DNA of 64,000 bases from Erinaceus europaeus (GCF_950295315.1 NC_080164.1:7758082-7822081), one strand, 5' to 3'. Counted from the first letter of the stretch, positions 46,352 through 58,934 are shown. Notes: generated by a model from the sequence alone, not told the origin. Numbers and translations: made by a program.

Positions 46352-47964
46352 CTTATACCGCTTTGTTCACAACTCCTGACATTGAGTAAATGTTGGACAA
46401 TTTGATTCTTTAGAGACTTCAGCTACTGGGTAGGGAAAATGTGTCAATGGTAACAGTTTTCTTCAAATAAGGCAATATTGCAATTCACCATTTGAATGAT
46501 CTAAACAAGAAATTAGAAGCATCCTCCAACCATAGATTTTTGGAGACAGTTTGGTTCAAAAGGACTTGCACTTCAAGATCTCAGAAAGCTTGATTATTGA
46601 CTTTGTAGGTACTGGCTCCAGAGGCAGGAGAAAAGCACCAAAGTAGCGTGGATACTGAGAATATCTGTTTTGTACGGTGTGTAACACATTGCCAGAAATT
46701 GATTCCATCATATTTTTAGTCACTAAGAGGTCTGGGTCCAGTGTCACTGGGCTGTCTGCTCAAGGTCCCAAAGGACAAAGTGCAGTGGGGTTAGAATGGG
46801 ATCTTACTTGGGAGAGAATTGACTTTTAAACTCATTCAGCTTGGTGGTCAAATTGAATTCCTTGTGGTTGTTGTTTGTTGGACAGAGATTCCCATCTCCT
46901 TGTTGGCTCTTGGCCAGGTGTTGCTTTCTTCTCCTCTGGCCACCCACCTCCCTCCTCATGTCTCCCCTATGTCACCGTGCAACTCCGTAACAGCAGCGAT
47001 GACTCCCTCCAGCCCTCACTCTGCAGGTCTCCCTGAGCTCCCCTCTTGCGTCTAAGACTCAGGTGACTCTGTCAAGCCTATGGATAGCCTCCCTTTAAAT
47101 AGACACCTGTGTCACAAAAGGTACACAATCACATGTGTGAGAGATCATCATTTTCTCACACCTGAGGAATTAAGTCAGGATGTTACAGGAAGAAGGAGGT
47201 CACTTGAGATACTGCCTATCTGACTGGGACATGTGTTGTTCCTGCTTATAAGGAAGTTTTGAGGAACCAACAGGTCTCATATAGAAGATGACACATCCTG
47301 AGAAGAGACCCTAGAGGCTACATTCCCATAAATAAATGGAGAAATTTTAAACCACATCAATACACTCACTGAAATCACTGATGAAATGAGACTTATACAG
47401 ATGACCTAATGAGGAAAGAGAAAAAAGATAAACACAGTTTTGTTAGGACAGACCCAGAAATATCAGGCTTGAGATTAAATATATTGCCATCAACATCACA
47501 AAACAAATGTAAAAGATGAACCTTGAAGGAAATGTTGCACGTGAGTGAGGAAGTTAGAACACAGAGACTGTGGATTCATGCACAAAGACCAGAGTCCCAA
47601 GTATAAGAATTCCCAGATGACGAAAAACATCCAGTAAACACGTACCCTGCTCAGAGTCAATGACATGACTTTCAAGGCTGGGGATTTCCAAGATTTAGAA
47701 CATGGACTGTTGGGGAATGTAGGTGTGATTAGGACACTGCACTGTTTGTTGTCTTATCAGACGGATAGTAGGGATAGAATCCTTTATGTGATGAAATTAT
47801 AGCTGAATGATCCCAGCAGAGGGAGGTAAACACAGACTAAAAATTATACATCCAATATTATGTCTCCTTTATTTTTCAGAAGCCTCTGTACTGTTATCAC
47901 AATTATGCATATGTATCTAATCCTAAGAAAGTAAGTTGTAACCTACTAAAGATAATGAGAATCC
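46352..47964. other. Single-copy DNA
   Basis: A pyrimidine- and GC-richer patch lies at 46900-47060. No exon or repeat recognised. Confidence 0.45.
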
Positions 47965-48115
47965 GTATGTATTGTCTAGTCTAACATCTTTTCACAATCC
48001 TGTCAAATAGGGAGCCAAGAAGAGAATAAATATTTTGGGGTCAAAGACCCCCAAGAGTGGTCAATTCTAAGAACACCAGCCTTCTACTTTCCAACCCAGT
48101 GTTCTTTCTAGAACA
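47965..48115 (-). mobile_element. Probable MIR relic, antisense
   Basis: tcacaatcctgtcaaatag, then caccagccttctactttccaacccagtgttctttc, follows the inverted MIR order. Diverged. Confidence 0.45.
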
Positions 48116-48322
48116 TAAGGCTGTGTTCCTTACTTTTATCAGGTTGTCGAGTCATTGAAGATAATGGTGTGCTATTTAATAAACAGCTGAAAAGAATGTT
48201 TTGTCCAAAGTTGGATTCTCTTAAAAAAAAAACAGAAAACATTGTGGGTGTTCCTTTTTATTTTTTCCCCCAAAAGCTATACTCTGATGTTTTCTTCTAT
48301 TTTGCTGTCTCACTCCTTCATT

Positions 48323-48615
48323 AAGAATAACATTTATGGGGGGCTGGGCAGTGGTGCACTTGGTTAAGTGCACATAGTACTAAGCGCAAGAATCTGGGTT
48401 TGAGTCCCTGCTTCCCGTCCACAGGTGGGACACTTCACAAGTGATGAAGCAGATCTGTAGGAATCTTTCTCTTTCCCTCTTTATTTACCCCACCCCTCTC
48501 AATTTCCCTCTGTCCTGTCTAATAAAATGAAAAAAAAATTTTTTTTTTTTAGAGCAAGCACTGAGGTAACCCTGGAGGCAAAAAAAAAAAAAAAAAAAAA
48601 AAAGAATAGCATTTA
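48323..48615 (+). mobile_element. SINE-B with tail and target duplication
   Basis: Head ggctgggcagtggtgcacttggtta, B-box gggtttgagtccc, body agtgatgaagcagatctg, AT joint, shortened tail module (taaccctggaggc) and an A-run of over 20. Flanks aagaataacattta (48323-48336) and aagaatagcattta (48602-48615). Confidence 0.88.
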
Positions 48616-48737
48616 GTTTTTCATGCAAGGAGTTTTAGATTTTGACATTATTTCAATTTTAAATAGAATTTAAGTTACGGGAACTTCCGTGTTGGGCAAA
48701 CTAGGTCTTATAACGTTATCAAACAAAAATATTTTAA

Positions 48738-48945
48738 GTTCCCTCAGTGGAGTGAGGGTCTTGCCCTGTGTATACTCTTGGACCATGCTGTGATACCATA
48801 TGGGAGTTCAGCACACCAGAGGAAGCTCCAGTGGCATGGAGTCTTTCCTCTTTTCTCTTTTTCCCCCTCCTCTTTCTCTCTCTGACTCTTTTTACATAGG
48901 AAATAGAAATAATTAAAGTCAGCCGGTGAGCAAAGAAATTGTACA
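48738..48945 (+). mobile_element. SINE-like element, variant
   Basis: gggagttcagcacaccagaggaagctccagtggc precedes a long pyrimidine tract and an A-rich joint with a tail-like end (gtcagccggtgagc). It is probably a SINE-B relative with a diverged head. Confidence 0.45.
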
Positions 48946-49009
48946 CAGATGAGACCCTGGTGTCACAGAAATATTTTTAAACATGTTATCTATACTAATG
49001 AGTGAGCAA

Positions 49010-49150
49010 GATACAAAGAGAAAGGAACAGAGGCAAACAGGAGCTCTGCTCAGCTCTGGCTTATATTGGTATCAGGGCTTGAACCTGGGACTTCAGAGCC
49101 TCAGGCACGGAAGTCTTTTGCATAGCCATGATGCTGTCTCCTCCACTTCA
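49010..49150 (-). mobile_element. SINE-C, antisense
   Basis: ctctggcttatattggtatc, gggcttgaacctgggacttc, gcctcaggcacggaagtc, then agccatgatgctgtctcc: inverted tRNA-like head as at 15715-15845. Confidence 0.65.
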
Positions 49151-49845
49151 TCTCAAAAAAAATATTCTAAGTACATTTTCATGTTAAGTAGTATCTATCC
49201 TCTATCTTTATTAGTATTAAACGTGGACGATAGTGAGAGAGATTGGGGTTTGCACAAGAAGGTGTCATGGGTGTGATACATAGCTAACTATGGAAATAAG
49301 TAAGATCATCTATTCTTGGACCTCCGCGTCTCACCTGAGAAAGGCAGGCTCAGTGTTCTGTTATTTATACTCTCCCTTTCGTGCTAATGTACAGTGAGTC
49401 AAAGACAATAAATGCCATATACCTGGTGGTTGGGCATTCACTGCCAGCTTTGTAAGGAGCAAGCACGATTACTGTCTCTGTAAATGCCCCCACCAGTGGA
49501 ATTATAAAATACGAAACTTCCTAGACTTTACCTGGTATCATCCAGGAAATACACTCTCAAAATGGGACCTGGTGATCAATGAAAGATTGTGTGAGACCAT
49601 TCTGCTCAAAAACAACTGGACTGCAACTCTTCAAAACTATCCCATGTTTTCTAAGAAGAGTAGAAGACACTCCTTTATTCTGGCTAGACAGGCTTTTTTT
49701 ACTATTGCAGTACTGTCTTTATTTAGTGAGAGTCTGGCAGGGTAAGTCTACAGTTTGTAGTCATAATTATGTAAACTCAGAAAGGAAGCCAGAAATTAAG
49801 GTGAATATCCTGTAGGAATGGAGACCTAAAGTAAGAAATAAAAAT
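49151..49845. other. Single-copy DNA
   Basis: Nothing recognised. Confidence 0.45.
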
Positions 49846-50146
49846 GCTCAAAATTGGGATTTGGGTCATGGCTCACCCAATACAAGACACATTACTCATT
49901 ACCATACACAAGGATCCAGGTTCAAACCCAGGTCATGATAAAGGAACTCCAGCAGTGGGGAAGTTTCATGAGTGGTTGAGTGATGCTATAATTCCTTTCC
50001 TCTCTCGACCACTCTTTCCATCTCTATCACTCTCTGTCTCTCACTATCTAGAGAAATGCCAAATGATGTCCTGTAGTTGTAGAGTTATGTGGGCCTTGAA
50101 CTCCGGCAATAACCCTTAATAGAAAAAAAAAAAAAAGCTCAAAATT
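49846..50146 (+). mobile_element. SINE-B with exact target duplication
   Basis: Diverged head, B-box aggttcaaaccc, body tttcatgagtggttgag, pyrimidine tract, degraded tail module and an A-run. The exact duplication gctcaaaatt lies at 49846-49855 and 50137-50146. Confidence 0.85.
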
Positions 50147-50439
50147 AATCCAGCCAAGTATTTAAGAAAAATTCTTTATAAATGAAAAAAGCTCAAGTTA
50201 AGGGCATGTTCCCACATATGCAGGCCTTTTGGTATTGATTCTTATCGTGACTAACACTGTTTCAATGCATAAGGTTTCTTTTCTGAGTTCAAATTTAGCT
50301 TGTGCAGTTGAAGTACTGGTGGTAGGCATTTTACACCACCCCTTTAAGACATTAATAGAGTTATAGACTTATAGGAAAGAATGGGCTAGCAGAGAGAGAC
50401 AAAACAGACTTTTATATTCTAAATTTGTATTGCCACCAG
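50147..50439. other. Single-copy DNA
   Basis: Nothing recognised. Confidence 0.4.
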
Positions 50440-50786
50440 TGTTGTTACTAGGGCGTGGTGCATACACAATGGATCCAGTGCTCCTGGTGGCCATTATTCC
50501 TTTAAAAAAAATTTTTTTTAATTTATTTCTCTTTTGTTGCCCTTGTTTTTATTGTTGTTGTAGTTATTATTATTGTTGTTATTGATGTTGTCGTTGTCAG
50601 ATAGGGCAGAGAGAAATGGAAAGAGGAGGGGAAGAAAGACACCAGCAGGCCTGCTTCATCACTTGTGAAGCGACTCACCCGCAGGTGGGGAGCAGGGGGC
50701 TCGAACCAGGATCCTTACGCAGGTCCTTGCATTTCATGCCGCGTGTGCTTAACCTGACGCGCTGATGCGCTACTGCCCAACTGCCC
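50440..50786 (-). mobile_element. SINE-A with tail module, antisense
   Basis: Inverted tail module (cagtgctcctggtggccatta), AT-rich joint, ctcttttgttgcccttg, gagagaaatggaaagagg, inverted B box ggggctcgaacc, and inverted head with a small internal repeat (gacgcgctgatgcgctac). Confidence 0.85.
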
Positions 50787-50787
50787 C

Positions 50788-50998
50788 CCCCATTTAAATT
50801 TGATAGAGCAGAAAGAAATTGATAGGGCGAGGGGGAGATAAAGAGGGAGAGGTAACGAGAGACATCTGAAGCACTGCTTCTCTGCTTACGAAGCTCCCTC
50901 CCCCCCCACGTACACACAGGTGGGAAGTGGAGGTTTGAACATGGAGCCTTGTACATGGTAACATCTGTGTTCAGCCAGGTGCACCACAACTCAGCCCC
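50788..50998 (-). mobile_element. SINE-B, antisense
   Basis: ttgatagagcagaaagaaattg, gaagcactgcttctctgc, inverted B-box ggaggtttgaacatgg, inverted head gttcagccaggtgcaccac. It abuts the preceding SINE-A. Confidence 0.8.
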
Positions 50999-51163
50999 TT
51001 ACAGAACAATCCTTCCAAGATCCTTTTGCAAATTTGATGTTTCTTCAAAAATTTTCTGACATCTTTCTCTCCTTTTTCTCTCTCTGCCACTCTCACTCTC
51101 TGTCTGTCTTTCATAATGGAAAGTTCAGCCCTAGACTGATAGGACAGTATTGTGAAACCCCAG

Positions 51164-51165
<2 letters not shown>

Positions 51166-51209
<44 letters not shown>

Positions 51210-51223
51210 GCACACACACACAC
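51166..51223. repeat. (CA)n with interruptions
   Basis: CA dinucleotides with one GACG interruption. Confidence 0.95.
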
Positions 51224-51664
51224 GTGCATGCGTATGCAGTAGAGATGCTTTAATCAACTCAGCATTAGAAACATACACACACAACTTCTAAGAGTACTGG
51301 CAAAAAAGACAAAATTATTGAAACAAAGGATGAAAGTTAATGACTTTCAGGGATCATAATAAATGAGAAATGACACAATCGCTGATGCCAAGGATCCCAG
51401 CCTACTGAAAAGGGGAAGGAAGATGCTATTAAATGTTCTTCTCATAACTTCTATGTAGCCCCATGAAGTGAACATGGAATGAGATAAGAACCACATGGTG
51501 TCTAGCAGAACTGTGACTCCTATTAGAAGATGGCTGTCTTGGTACATTCCAAGGGCTCTATAATGCAAGTCCAATAATTCACAGCTCATAGATTTCTAGT
51601 CACTCAATTGCTTTCATTTATTTCAAATCTTTTTTTTGTCTTCTTTTTATTTGTGTCTATAATT
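51224..51664. other. Single-copy DNA
   Basis: Nothing recognised. Confidence 0.4.
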
Positions 51665-51900
51665 ACTACTGAGGTTATTGCTGGGACTCTGGGCCATTGT
51701 TTCTTCTTTCTTTTGACCTGATTTGATAGGACAGAGAAGATTTGAGGTAGAGAGGGAGAGAGACAAAGAGTCATCAACAGTACTTCCTTTATTCACCACT
51801 CTTGAAGCTCCCCCCTTGCAGGTGGGGAGTAAAGGCTCAGCTCAGATCTTTCGGCATGGTAACTTGTGCACTTAACCAGGTGCAGCACCACCTGACTCCC
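51665..51900 (-). mobile_element. SINE-B, antisense, with tail module
   Basis: Inverted tail (gaggttattgctgggactctggg), purine-rich body gatttgaggtagagagggag, and inverted head cttaaccaggtgcagcaccacc. Confidence 0.78.
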
Positions 51901-52119
51901 AAAGTCTCTCCTTTTTTATTGTTTGAAACTTTGTTTGTTCTTCAAGAAGCTGAGCTGTGTATTTTGAACAGATCCATGAGATATCTTGCAACAGATTCCA
52001 TTCCTACAAAGCTGTCCATTCCCGGCTTCCATCACCAGAGTCTGAATGTTTAAAGAGTACCCCTAGAGCTCAGTGCTGGGTTGACATGATAAACATGATA
52101 AACATTGGCATCCACAGAA

Positions 52120-52290
52120 AACTCCTGGTGTTAAGAGAGGACCTGGAGCTAGATTATCTGGTACACCGTGTGTATGGCCATGCGTTGGGGCCCGAGTTCA
52201 AGCCCTGGCACTACCTAAGACAATGTAAGCTGACACTGTGCTATCTCTCCCTATCTCCCTGTATCTGTTAAATAAAAGGAACAAAAATAT
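52120..52290 (+). mobile_element. SINE-B, diverged
   Basis: Head ggagctagattatctggtac, B-box cccgagttcaagccc, a short body and the end gttaaataaaagg. Confidence 0.6.
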
Positions 52291-52984
52291 CAGTGCAAGA
52301 GTGGTGAGATCCTGCATCCATCAGTCTCCATACTGAAAACATAAAATTAGTCATTAAGGCCTGCTGTGTTTTCCTCCCATTTAGTTTGTCTGTGGCTTCC
52401 TTTACCATGATACCTACCTGGGTGAAGATGCCCATGTCTGGGGACCTATTCACTTAGCCACCTCCTTCCTGGCTCTGAAATTCTTGTTTTGTTAGATCTT
52501 GTCGTCACCACCTGGCTGAAAGCCAATGTTTGTACTGGGTGGGAGTTAGAGGGAGGCATAAACAGAATCAATCCTCTTGTGCTTTAAAAAAATCAGGCTA
52601 GAATTATATACATATTTCATGTCAGAAAAATAAAATGTGTCTTGGCAGTGGATAGGAAGTTGGAGCACTGAGAGGGGGAGTGGAGAATTGGCAGAATTGT
52701 TCCCTTTCCCTTGGCCCCCCGCCTAACAATCATTCAACCTTTTTCTCTCTTAGAGTCTGCTCCTTTCCTTTCTTCTGAGGGTTTCCAAATGTTACAACAT
52801 CCTGCGAGGTTGTCAGAGCTTTGAATGGTTTGACATTTTACCTATGTAAAATGGTGTGCATCCCCTCAACTGTATGAGAGTTGTGTTGAAGTAACTGGAG
52901 TGAATCTTTTCCTCTTTTCCCCACTGCTTTCAGGGGAAAGCAAGTTTAAAATGGCAAGACCTATGTATAGAAGGATCCGTGGCC
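52291..52984. other. Single-copy DNA
   Basis: Nothing recognised. Confidence 0.45.
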
Positions 52985-53319
52985 TAAATAAGAACATAGT
53001 TTTGGGGAGTCAGGTGGTAGTGCAGCGGGTTAAGCACAGGTGGGACAAAGCATAAGGACTGGCATAAGGATTCCGGTTCAAGCCCCTGGCTCCCCACCTA
53101 CAGGGGAGTCTCTTCACAGACCGTGACACAGGTCTGCAAGTGTCTATCTTCCTCTTCCTCTTTCTGTCTCCCACGCCCCCTCCATTTCTCTCTGTCCTAT
53201 CCAACAATGACGACATCAGTAACAACAACAATAATAACTACAACAATAAAACAACAAGGGCAACAAAAAGGAATGAATAAATAAATATTAAAAAATAAAA
53301 TATAAATAAATAAGAACAT
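52985..53319 (+). mobile_element. SINE-A with exact target duplication
   Basis: Full copy: head ggtggtagtgcagcgggtta, B-box ggttcaagccc, ccaacaatgacgacatcag, acaagggcaacaaaaagg, A-rich tail. The exact 13-bp duplication taaataagaacat lies at 52985-52997 and 53307-53319. Confidence 0.94.
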
Positions 53320-53415
53320 GTTCTTTAATCTGCTTCTTCACCAGACATGGAAATCCTGTTTCTCTGTTTTTCAAAACACTAAGACTATTACCTGCTTTAA
53401 AAAAAAAAAATCTAA

Positions 53416-53625
53416 ATTGGGGTCAGGTAGTGGTCCTTCTGGTTGAGCGCATGTGTTACAATGGGCAAGGACCCAGGTTTGAACCCTGGCCAGTCCCTAC
53501 CTGCAGGGAGAAAGCTTTGTGAGTGATGAAGCAGGGCTGCAGGTGTCTCTCTGTGTCTCTTCCTCTCTATCTCCCCATTCCCTCTCAATTGCTGACTGTC
53601 TCTATTCAATACATAAAGATAATAC
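53416..53625 (+). mobile_element. SINE-B
   Basis: Head ggtcaggtagtggtccttctgg, B-box aggtttgaaccctgg, body gtgatgaagcagggctgcagg, pyrimidine tract and aataaag-type end. Confidence 0.85.
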
Positions 53626-55590
53626 AAAGTGAAAGAGATTTATATAAAATAACTTTAACAGGTATTTTTTTAAATGCTAAATTTCTCTAAGTTCCATTGC
53701 TTCTCTTAAACTTGAGTGGTTCTCTTTACCTGACTCCTCCTGTTTTCTAGCACTGCTGAGATTTGGAGTCCCTCCTGAACTGTGTGTACATTCGTACATA
53801 CGGTGACCTTTGTGCGAGTTCATTCCTCTCACCCTTTCATTGACCAGCACCAAACGCTACCCAACTATTCTCAGAGAGAATCACCATTTAAACTGTCTCC
53901 TCCTCAGTCTTCACAAACCTCTAGTATAGCTTTGTCTTATCAACCATGCTCTTTGGAGCTCCAAGACCTCTGGTGATAGTGTGACATAGGATCCCTAGAT
54001 ACTGGCTCTCACAGGTGTAGGTGAACTTGATTCAACCTACAGGATAGCGTCTAGGTTACTATATTCCTACCCTCCCTGAGAAGTCTCTCTTCCTTTAAGA
54101 CACAAATCATGAGCTCGTTCTCCTCATCTGTATGTCTGTCACTCACCTGCCTCTACGTTGATCATTTTCTCATCTTAATACCCTTTTCCATCTGGAAAGA
54201 ATCTCTACCTCTCTACATGAAATTCTCAAATGTAGTAGTGACTACAACAATTACTACAAATCCTATTAATCTGAATAACTTCAGACCGTCTTCTCCAACT
54301 AATTACTACAACTGAACTGCCCTTCGTCTCTTAAAGTGTCCTAACTGACCCCCCAACAAAATGCCACCTTTGAAAATCAATCCTTCCACATGTGTTCAAA
54401 CAGTTTAATGATATAGGTTATCAAATAATAAAACCTTGAAAATGTTGGTCTTACATTCAGATATCAAAATGAAAACAAAGACTGCAGTTCACCCCAAGCT
54501 AAAAACCTTCTCAGGAAGGAGCAGAAGGGAAAGAAGTAGGAAGAAAGAGAAAAAGTAATGCTGCCAGCCTTCATTTTTATAGGAAATGCTGCTGATATAC
54601 TATGTGATTGCATAGGAGAAACACACCATACGTTCAGATGCAAACCAACTAGATGCATTTCACTTCTTCAAGAAAAGCTTGCATTCCTGGTGAGCCTCTG
54701 TAGCCTGGTAAGTGTGGATAGAACTAGAATCAACACATGTCGTGATATTGGAGTTGTCTGTGTAGAAGAATGCACCTTGGGCTAGAGTGTCTGCTCAATT
54801 CTTGTTCCTTGGTCAGCTCATCAAAAGCAAACTAAAGGTGAAATGTTGCAGTGTCCTCATAGCATGTGTGTGCTGTTACAGATTGCTACACTTTCTTTTT
54901 TTGACTTGACTGAGATAGGAGGCTGGGAAACTTGCCTTATCGAGAGTTGAGTCTCAGATCTTGGCATTGTCTGAAGCAATCCAGAAATGAGAACTGCACT
55001 AATATAATGATCATTCCTGTGCCAAAAACAACTTTTGATTGGGTCTTCTACATGCCCTGTCTAGGTCATGCATTCTCCAAATGTGAATGCTGGCAAAATA
55101 ACACTGACTTAACTTCTGAGAGTGTCCAGGGTAAAGGAATAAATAGCCAGCAGTATGTGTGAATTTTGATGACTTTTTTTTTGTTGTTGAAGGGCTATGT
55201 CTTCCTTAGTTCTGTATTTTTCAACTGAATTGAACAGTCTGCATCATTTTTTATAGATGGTGAAGAGGGAGGACCTCCAGTCAAACCCCTGTCAGGCCCC
55301 AGTAAATCTCACAACACACAATTAAAGACACTTCTCTGGACTTTGTTTATCTACCAGTCCATCATCCCCTCCCGTGCACTCTGGATACTGGCAAAAGTTC
55401 TTTTCATCTAAGGGTCATAGTAGGATTGTTGTTTAACATCTGCTGGAGAGCCAAAGAGTTAGCACATGTAATCCAGTCAGTCATGTGACCTCCAGGAGCT
55501 TCTTTCTCACTGTTCTCCATTAAAACAGAATTCTTCTGTGAAGAAAAATAAAACCAAACCTCTGCAATTTTCTTTATGTTCCCAGTAGCA
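53626..55590. other. Single-copy DNA
   Basis: About 2 kb with no recognised repeat or gene. Short ORFs lack domains. Confidence 0.45.
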
Positions 55591-55636
55591 CCTCTCTCTC
55601 TCCATCTCTCACTCTCTCTCTCTCTCTCTTTCTTTT
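55591..55636. repeat. (TC)n imperfect
   Basis: CT dinucleotides with interruptions. Confidence 0.9.
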
Positions 55637-56219
55637 AAATACGTTAACCATAAAGAATAGCTTTTGCTAGACCACTCTCTAATAAACACACATTTCACTT
55701 ATTCTCTTTGTTCAGTGAGATATTAGCAGACATGACATCTGAAATAAATAACTGTAATACTTGTGAGATACATAAAAATGCCTAACAGTCTGAAACAGTA
55801 TGAAACAAACACCACCAGTGGGAAACAGTACTAATGGCTTAGAAAGATAAAAACTGAAAGTAAACACAATAACTTAACTGTGGGATAATGAAAATGTTGG
55901 AAGTATGAAAATTGCTTCTTGCTGTATGAGAATCACATGAGCAGTTTAGGTATAAAACACTGTTTCCACAAACCAGAACAGCAATAGGTAAAGCAGATAT
56001 AAAAAAAAAAAAAAACAGAAATTGTTGATCACAGTTTTTCCTGAAAGAAACAAAGATTGAAGAAAGTAAGGAGAAACTAAGGGGGAAAAATGAAGTCATA
56101 TAGATAGAAGTTGGATTTAATATCTAGATGGATCAAAAAAAAAGAAGAAAAAACAGTCAGAGAGGGGTTATAAAAGCTCACTGAATTTAAACTATGCTAA
56201 ATATGGAGTCAAACTAGAC
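55637..56219. other. AT-rich, unassigned
   Basis: Possibly part of the old L1 that follows. Not alignable by eye. Confidence 0.35.
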
Positions 56220-56580
56220 ATGTTAGTTTGAAATTTCAGATCATCAAGGAAAGTGAAAGCCTTAAAAGAAAGAGTGAATCATCTCCAAAGAAACAAGAAT
56301 CTAGTTGTCATCAGATTTCTGAACAGCAAAACCAGATGTAAGAAGACAATAGAAAATGTTTCTCAAAGATATTTGATCCTGAAATCATATATCCAAATTA
56401 ATTGTTGTTTGAATCCGAGGCCTCCATAAAAATAAATTTAGTCATCAAACATTTTAGAAAGTTTTACTGAACATAGAACCACTTCAAAGGAAATTTTAGA
56501 AATCATATTCCAATAAGAATTAGGAATTAATCCAGATAGAGTAAAGAGATTAAGGATGAACCATTTTGGTAATGATTATC
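56220..56580 (+). mobile_element. Ancient L1M/HAL1-type relic
   Basis: tcatcagatttctgaacagc, agatgtaagaagacaatag and gatcctgaaatcatatatcc follow a mammal-wide old L1 3' region. 56970-57180 may be its continuation. Family level only. Confidence 0.45.
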
Positions 56581-56585
56581 CTCTA

Positions 56586-56770
56586 AACCAGGGGCCAACA
56601 AACATGTATAGGGCCATATAACAAATTCTTTATGCTTTATAGTCCATATGATCTCAATCCAAACTATTCAGCTCTACTGCCAGAGCATGAAAGCAATCAC
56701 AGAAAAAGGGTAAACAAATAGGCACGGTTTTCTTTCCAGAAACATTATTTATAAAAACAGGCCTCACAAA
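56586..56770. mobile_element. Mammal-wide DNA-transposon relic
   Basis: gggccaacaaacatg, agggccatataac, ctttatgctttatagtcc, tattcagctctactgcc and attatttataaaaacaggc follow, in order, a short non-autonomous DNA element common to mammals. I am unsure of its exact name. Confidence 0.55.
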
Positions 56771-57214
56771 CAAGATATTAAAAATGAAAGTTTACCCAGA
56801 TTGATTTGGAGCCAAAACTCCAGAAAGGAACAAGAAATATGATATTCTTTGTCAATTTTTTTAAAGGGGGAAAATTTACATAAAGAAGATTTAAATTTTA
56901 TAAAACAGCCTTACATTGCATTATAAATAAGTGACAGTTAGAAGACAATTTAAAAATCCATTGTTTCTCATCCAACCAGAGTGAGAATAAATTTGTTTAT
57001 CCATTCGATGCAAGATAATTTTTTTAAAGAAAGAAAAGCATACATCAGAAATAGAAAACAATATAACATGGCAAAATTAAGTTCTAATATGAAGGAACAA
57101 AGATAAACACATGGCCAGGAGAATTATTTAGACTTTTAGAGGCATGTTTAAGGTAAGAAGTTATAAAAAACTATTGAAAATACTAACTCTAACTGTGGAT
57201 TTCTGATAAGACAG

Positions 57215-57400
57215 AGTTTTCAGAGCCAGCAAGCTAGTGCACCTTCTTTGTGTGTGCCTTCTTTGTCATGGGCATAGACCGGGTTTGAGTTTGAGCCCTA
57301 CTGTACTGGAGCTTCAAGACTATGGTGTCTTCCTCTCTCCTTCTGTCTCTCAGTTTGTCTCTCTACAAAAAAAAAAGAACTTTTTCTATAAAAAAAATTA
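57215..57400 (+). mobile_element. SINE-B relative, diverged
   Basis: gccagcaagctagtgcacc, gggtttgagtttgagccc, a pyrimidine tract and an A-run. tRNA-derived in outline. Confidence 0.5.
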
Positions 57401-57469
57401 ATAACTGGAAGTGGTGAAGTCCCACAGATGACAAGAAAAAGAAAAGAAAAAAGTGTTTTCTTCAAACAC

Positions 57470-57720
57470 AATTCACATAAAGTTGTTCCTTTTAAAGTGT
57501 CTAAGTCATTGAGTTCTAGAATACCCAGACTTCTATAACCATCATCATAATCAATTTTAGAAACTGTCATTCCCCTTCAATTCTGTATCTTTTTGTGGCC
57601 ACCTACTCTCTTGTCCCCAGCCCTGGTGATTAACCAACAGTAAACTCTCTCTTTCCAGGCATTTTATAAAGTGAATCACCTAGTAGGTGACCTTTTTCAT
57701 TCTCTCACCTAGTGTAGAAA
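57470..57720 (-). mobile_element. Ancient L1M 3' UTR relic, antisense
   Basis: attcacataaagttgttcc, tttaaagtgtctaagtcat, ataaccatcatcataatc, ccccagccctggtgattaacc and ataaagtgaatcacctag follow the inverted old L1 3' UTR in order. Confidence 0.65.
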
Positions 57721-57984
57721 TCCCAGGGTTTATTTATTTAACAGTTCCTTTAAATATCGTCTTTAGTTTTATTGATCTATAATACTGTTTCAGTTTATTC
57801 ATTCATCATATGGGGTTACAACATGTTATCTCTCTTGATACTATTCAAATGTGAAGCATAATAGTTTTTGTACTTTTGATGGTTGATTTAAACTTTTCTT
57901 CTACTGTTTATATTGCTCTTGCCATATTTGAGAGAAGTGCCTAATCCTAATCCAAGACCATGATGATTTAATCTCCATAATGGT

Positions 57985-57985
57985 T

Positions 57986-58018
<33 letters not shown>

Positions 58019-58019
58019 G
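57985..58019. repeat. (TC)n
   Basis: CT dinucleotide run. Confidence 0.9.
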
Positions 58020-58024
58020 TCTTT

Positions 58025-58200
58025 CCTACAGGTTAGCTGGGCTCAATGTTTGCACTGTGAATCTCCCACTCCTGACAGCCATGGCTTTCCCTTTTTTATT
58101 CAATAGGACAGAAAAAAAATCAAAGGGGAGGAGAGAGAGGGAGAGGATAGAACAGACACCTGCAGACTTGCTTCACCACTTGTGAAGTGGCCCTGCTGCC
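58025..58200 (-). mobile_element. SINE-B, antisense, with tail module
   Basis: Inverted tail (gctgggctcaatgtttgcac...ctcccactcctgacagcca), body ataggacagaaaaaaaatc, then cttcaccacttgtgaagtgg. Head missing. Confidence 0.7.
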
Positions 58201-58418
58201 AGTGATTCACTGCCTGCTAGGTGTTAGACCAGAGGGTAGTCTCCTGAGATCTGTCAAGGAGTGAACTGGGGCCCCATATTTTATGATGTATATGAATTAT
58301 CAGGAGAAACAGTAGCTTCTTATGCTGACAACAAGATAACTGTTTACGACCTAGGCTTCTGGGAATAAGGGAAAAATAAATGTCAAACTTTAATAGTCTC
58401 ATATTATATTAAAGCCTA

Positions 58419-58740
58419 CTATTTTTTTCTCTTTTCTTTTTTTTATATTTATTTTATTTATTTATTCCCTTTTGTTGCCCTTGTTGTTTTATTGTTGTAG
58501 TTATTATTGTTGTTGTCGTTGTTGGATAGGACAGAGAGAAATGGAGAGAGGAGGGGAAGACAGAGAGGAGGAGAGAAAGACAGACACCTGCAGACCTGCT
58601 TCACCGCCTGTGAAGCAACTCCCCTGCGGGTGGGGAGCCGGGGTTCGAACCGGGATCCTTATGCCGGTCCTTGTGCTTTGCGCCACCTGCGCTTAACCCG
58701 CTGCGCTACAGCCCGACTCCCTATTTTTTCCTCTTTTCTT
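58419..58740 (-). mobile_element. SINE-A, antisense, near-consensus, 20-bp target duplication
   Basis: The cleanest SINE-A in the window (58439-58720): inverted B box gggttcgaaccgg, inverted A-box region gcttaacccgctgcgctac, with CpGs kept. Flanks ctattttttt-type (58419-58438) and its match (58721-58740) agree at 19 of 20 positions. Probably the youngest insertion here. Confidence 0.95.
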
Positions 58741-58934
58741 GATAAAAGCTAAGATATAAAATCTTACCCCCATCGCAAGAATATCAGATATTGTAGCATG
58801 TGTCAGAGCTGTACTGTAAACCATTAAGCCATCAATACAGTGGTTAGAAAAAAGAATTACTCTCTTATACTTTCATTCTGCCCAGTGTCTCTAGAAATCA
58901 TGTGTTTAGCCCCTTATGAAAAGGCAAGGACCAG

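Noticed and set aside
46091..46405. ORFs with a DRTERNGERRGRQRGGEKDRH-type protein, recurring at 21306-21563, 23254-23484, 53010-53231 and 58507-58752
   Set aside because: A repeated 'protein family' produced by reading SINE-A in antisense; it is repeat DNA, not a gene family.
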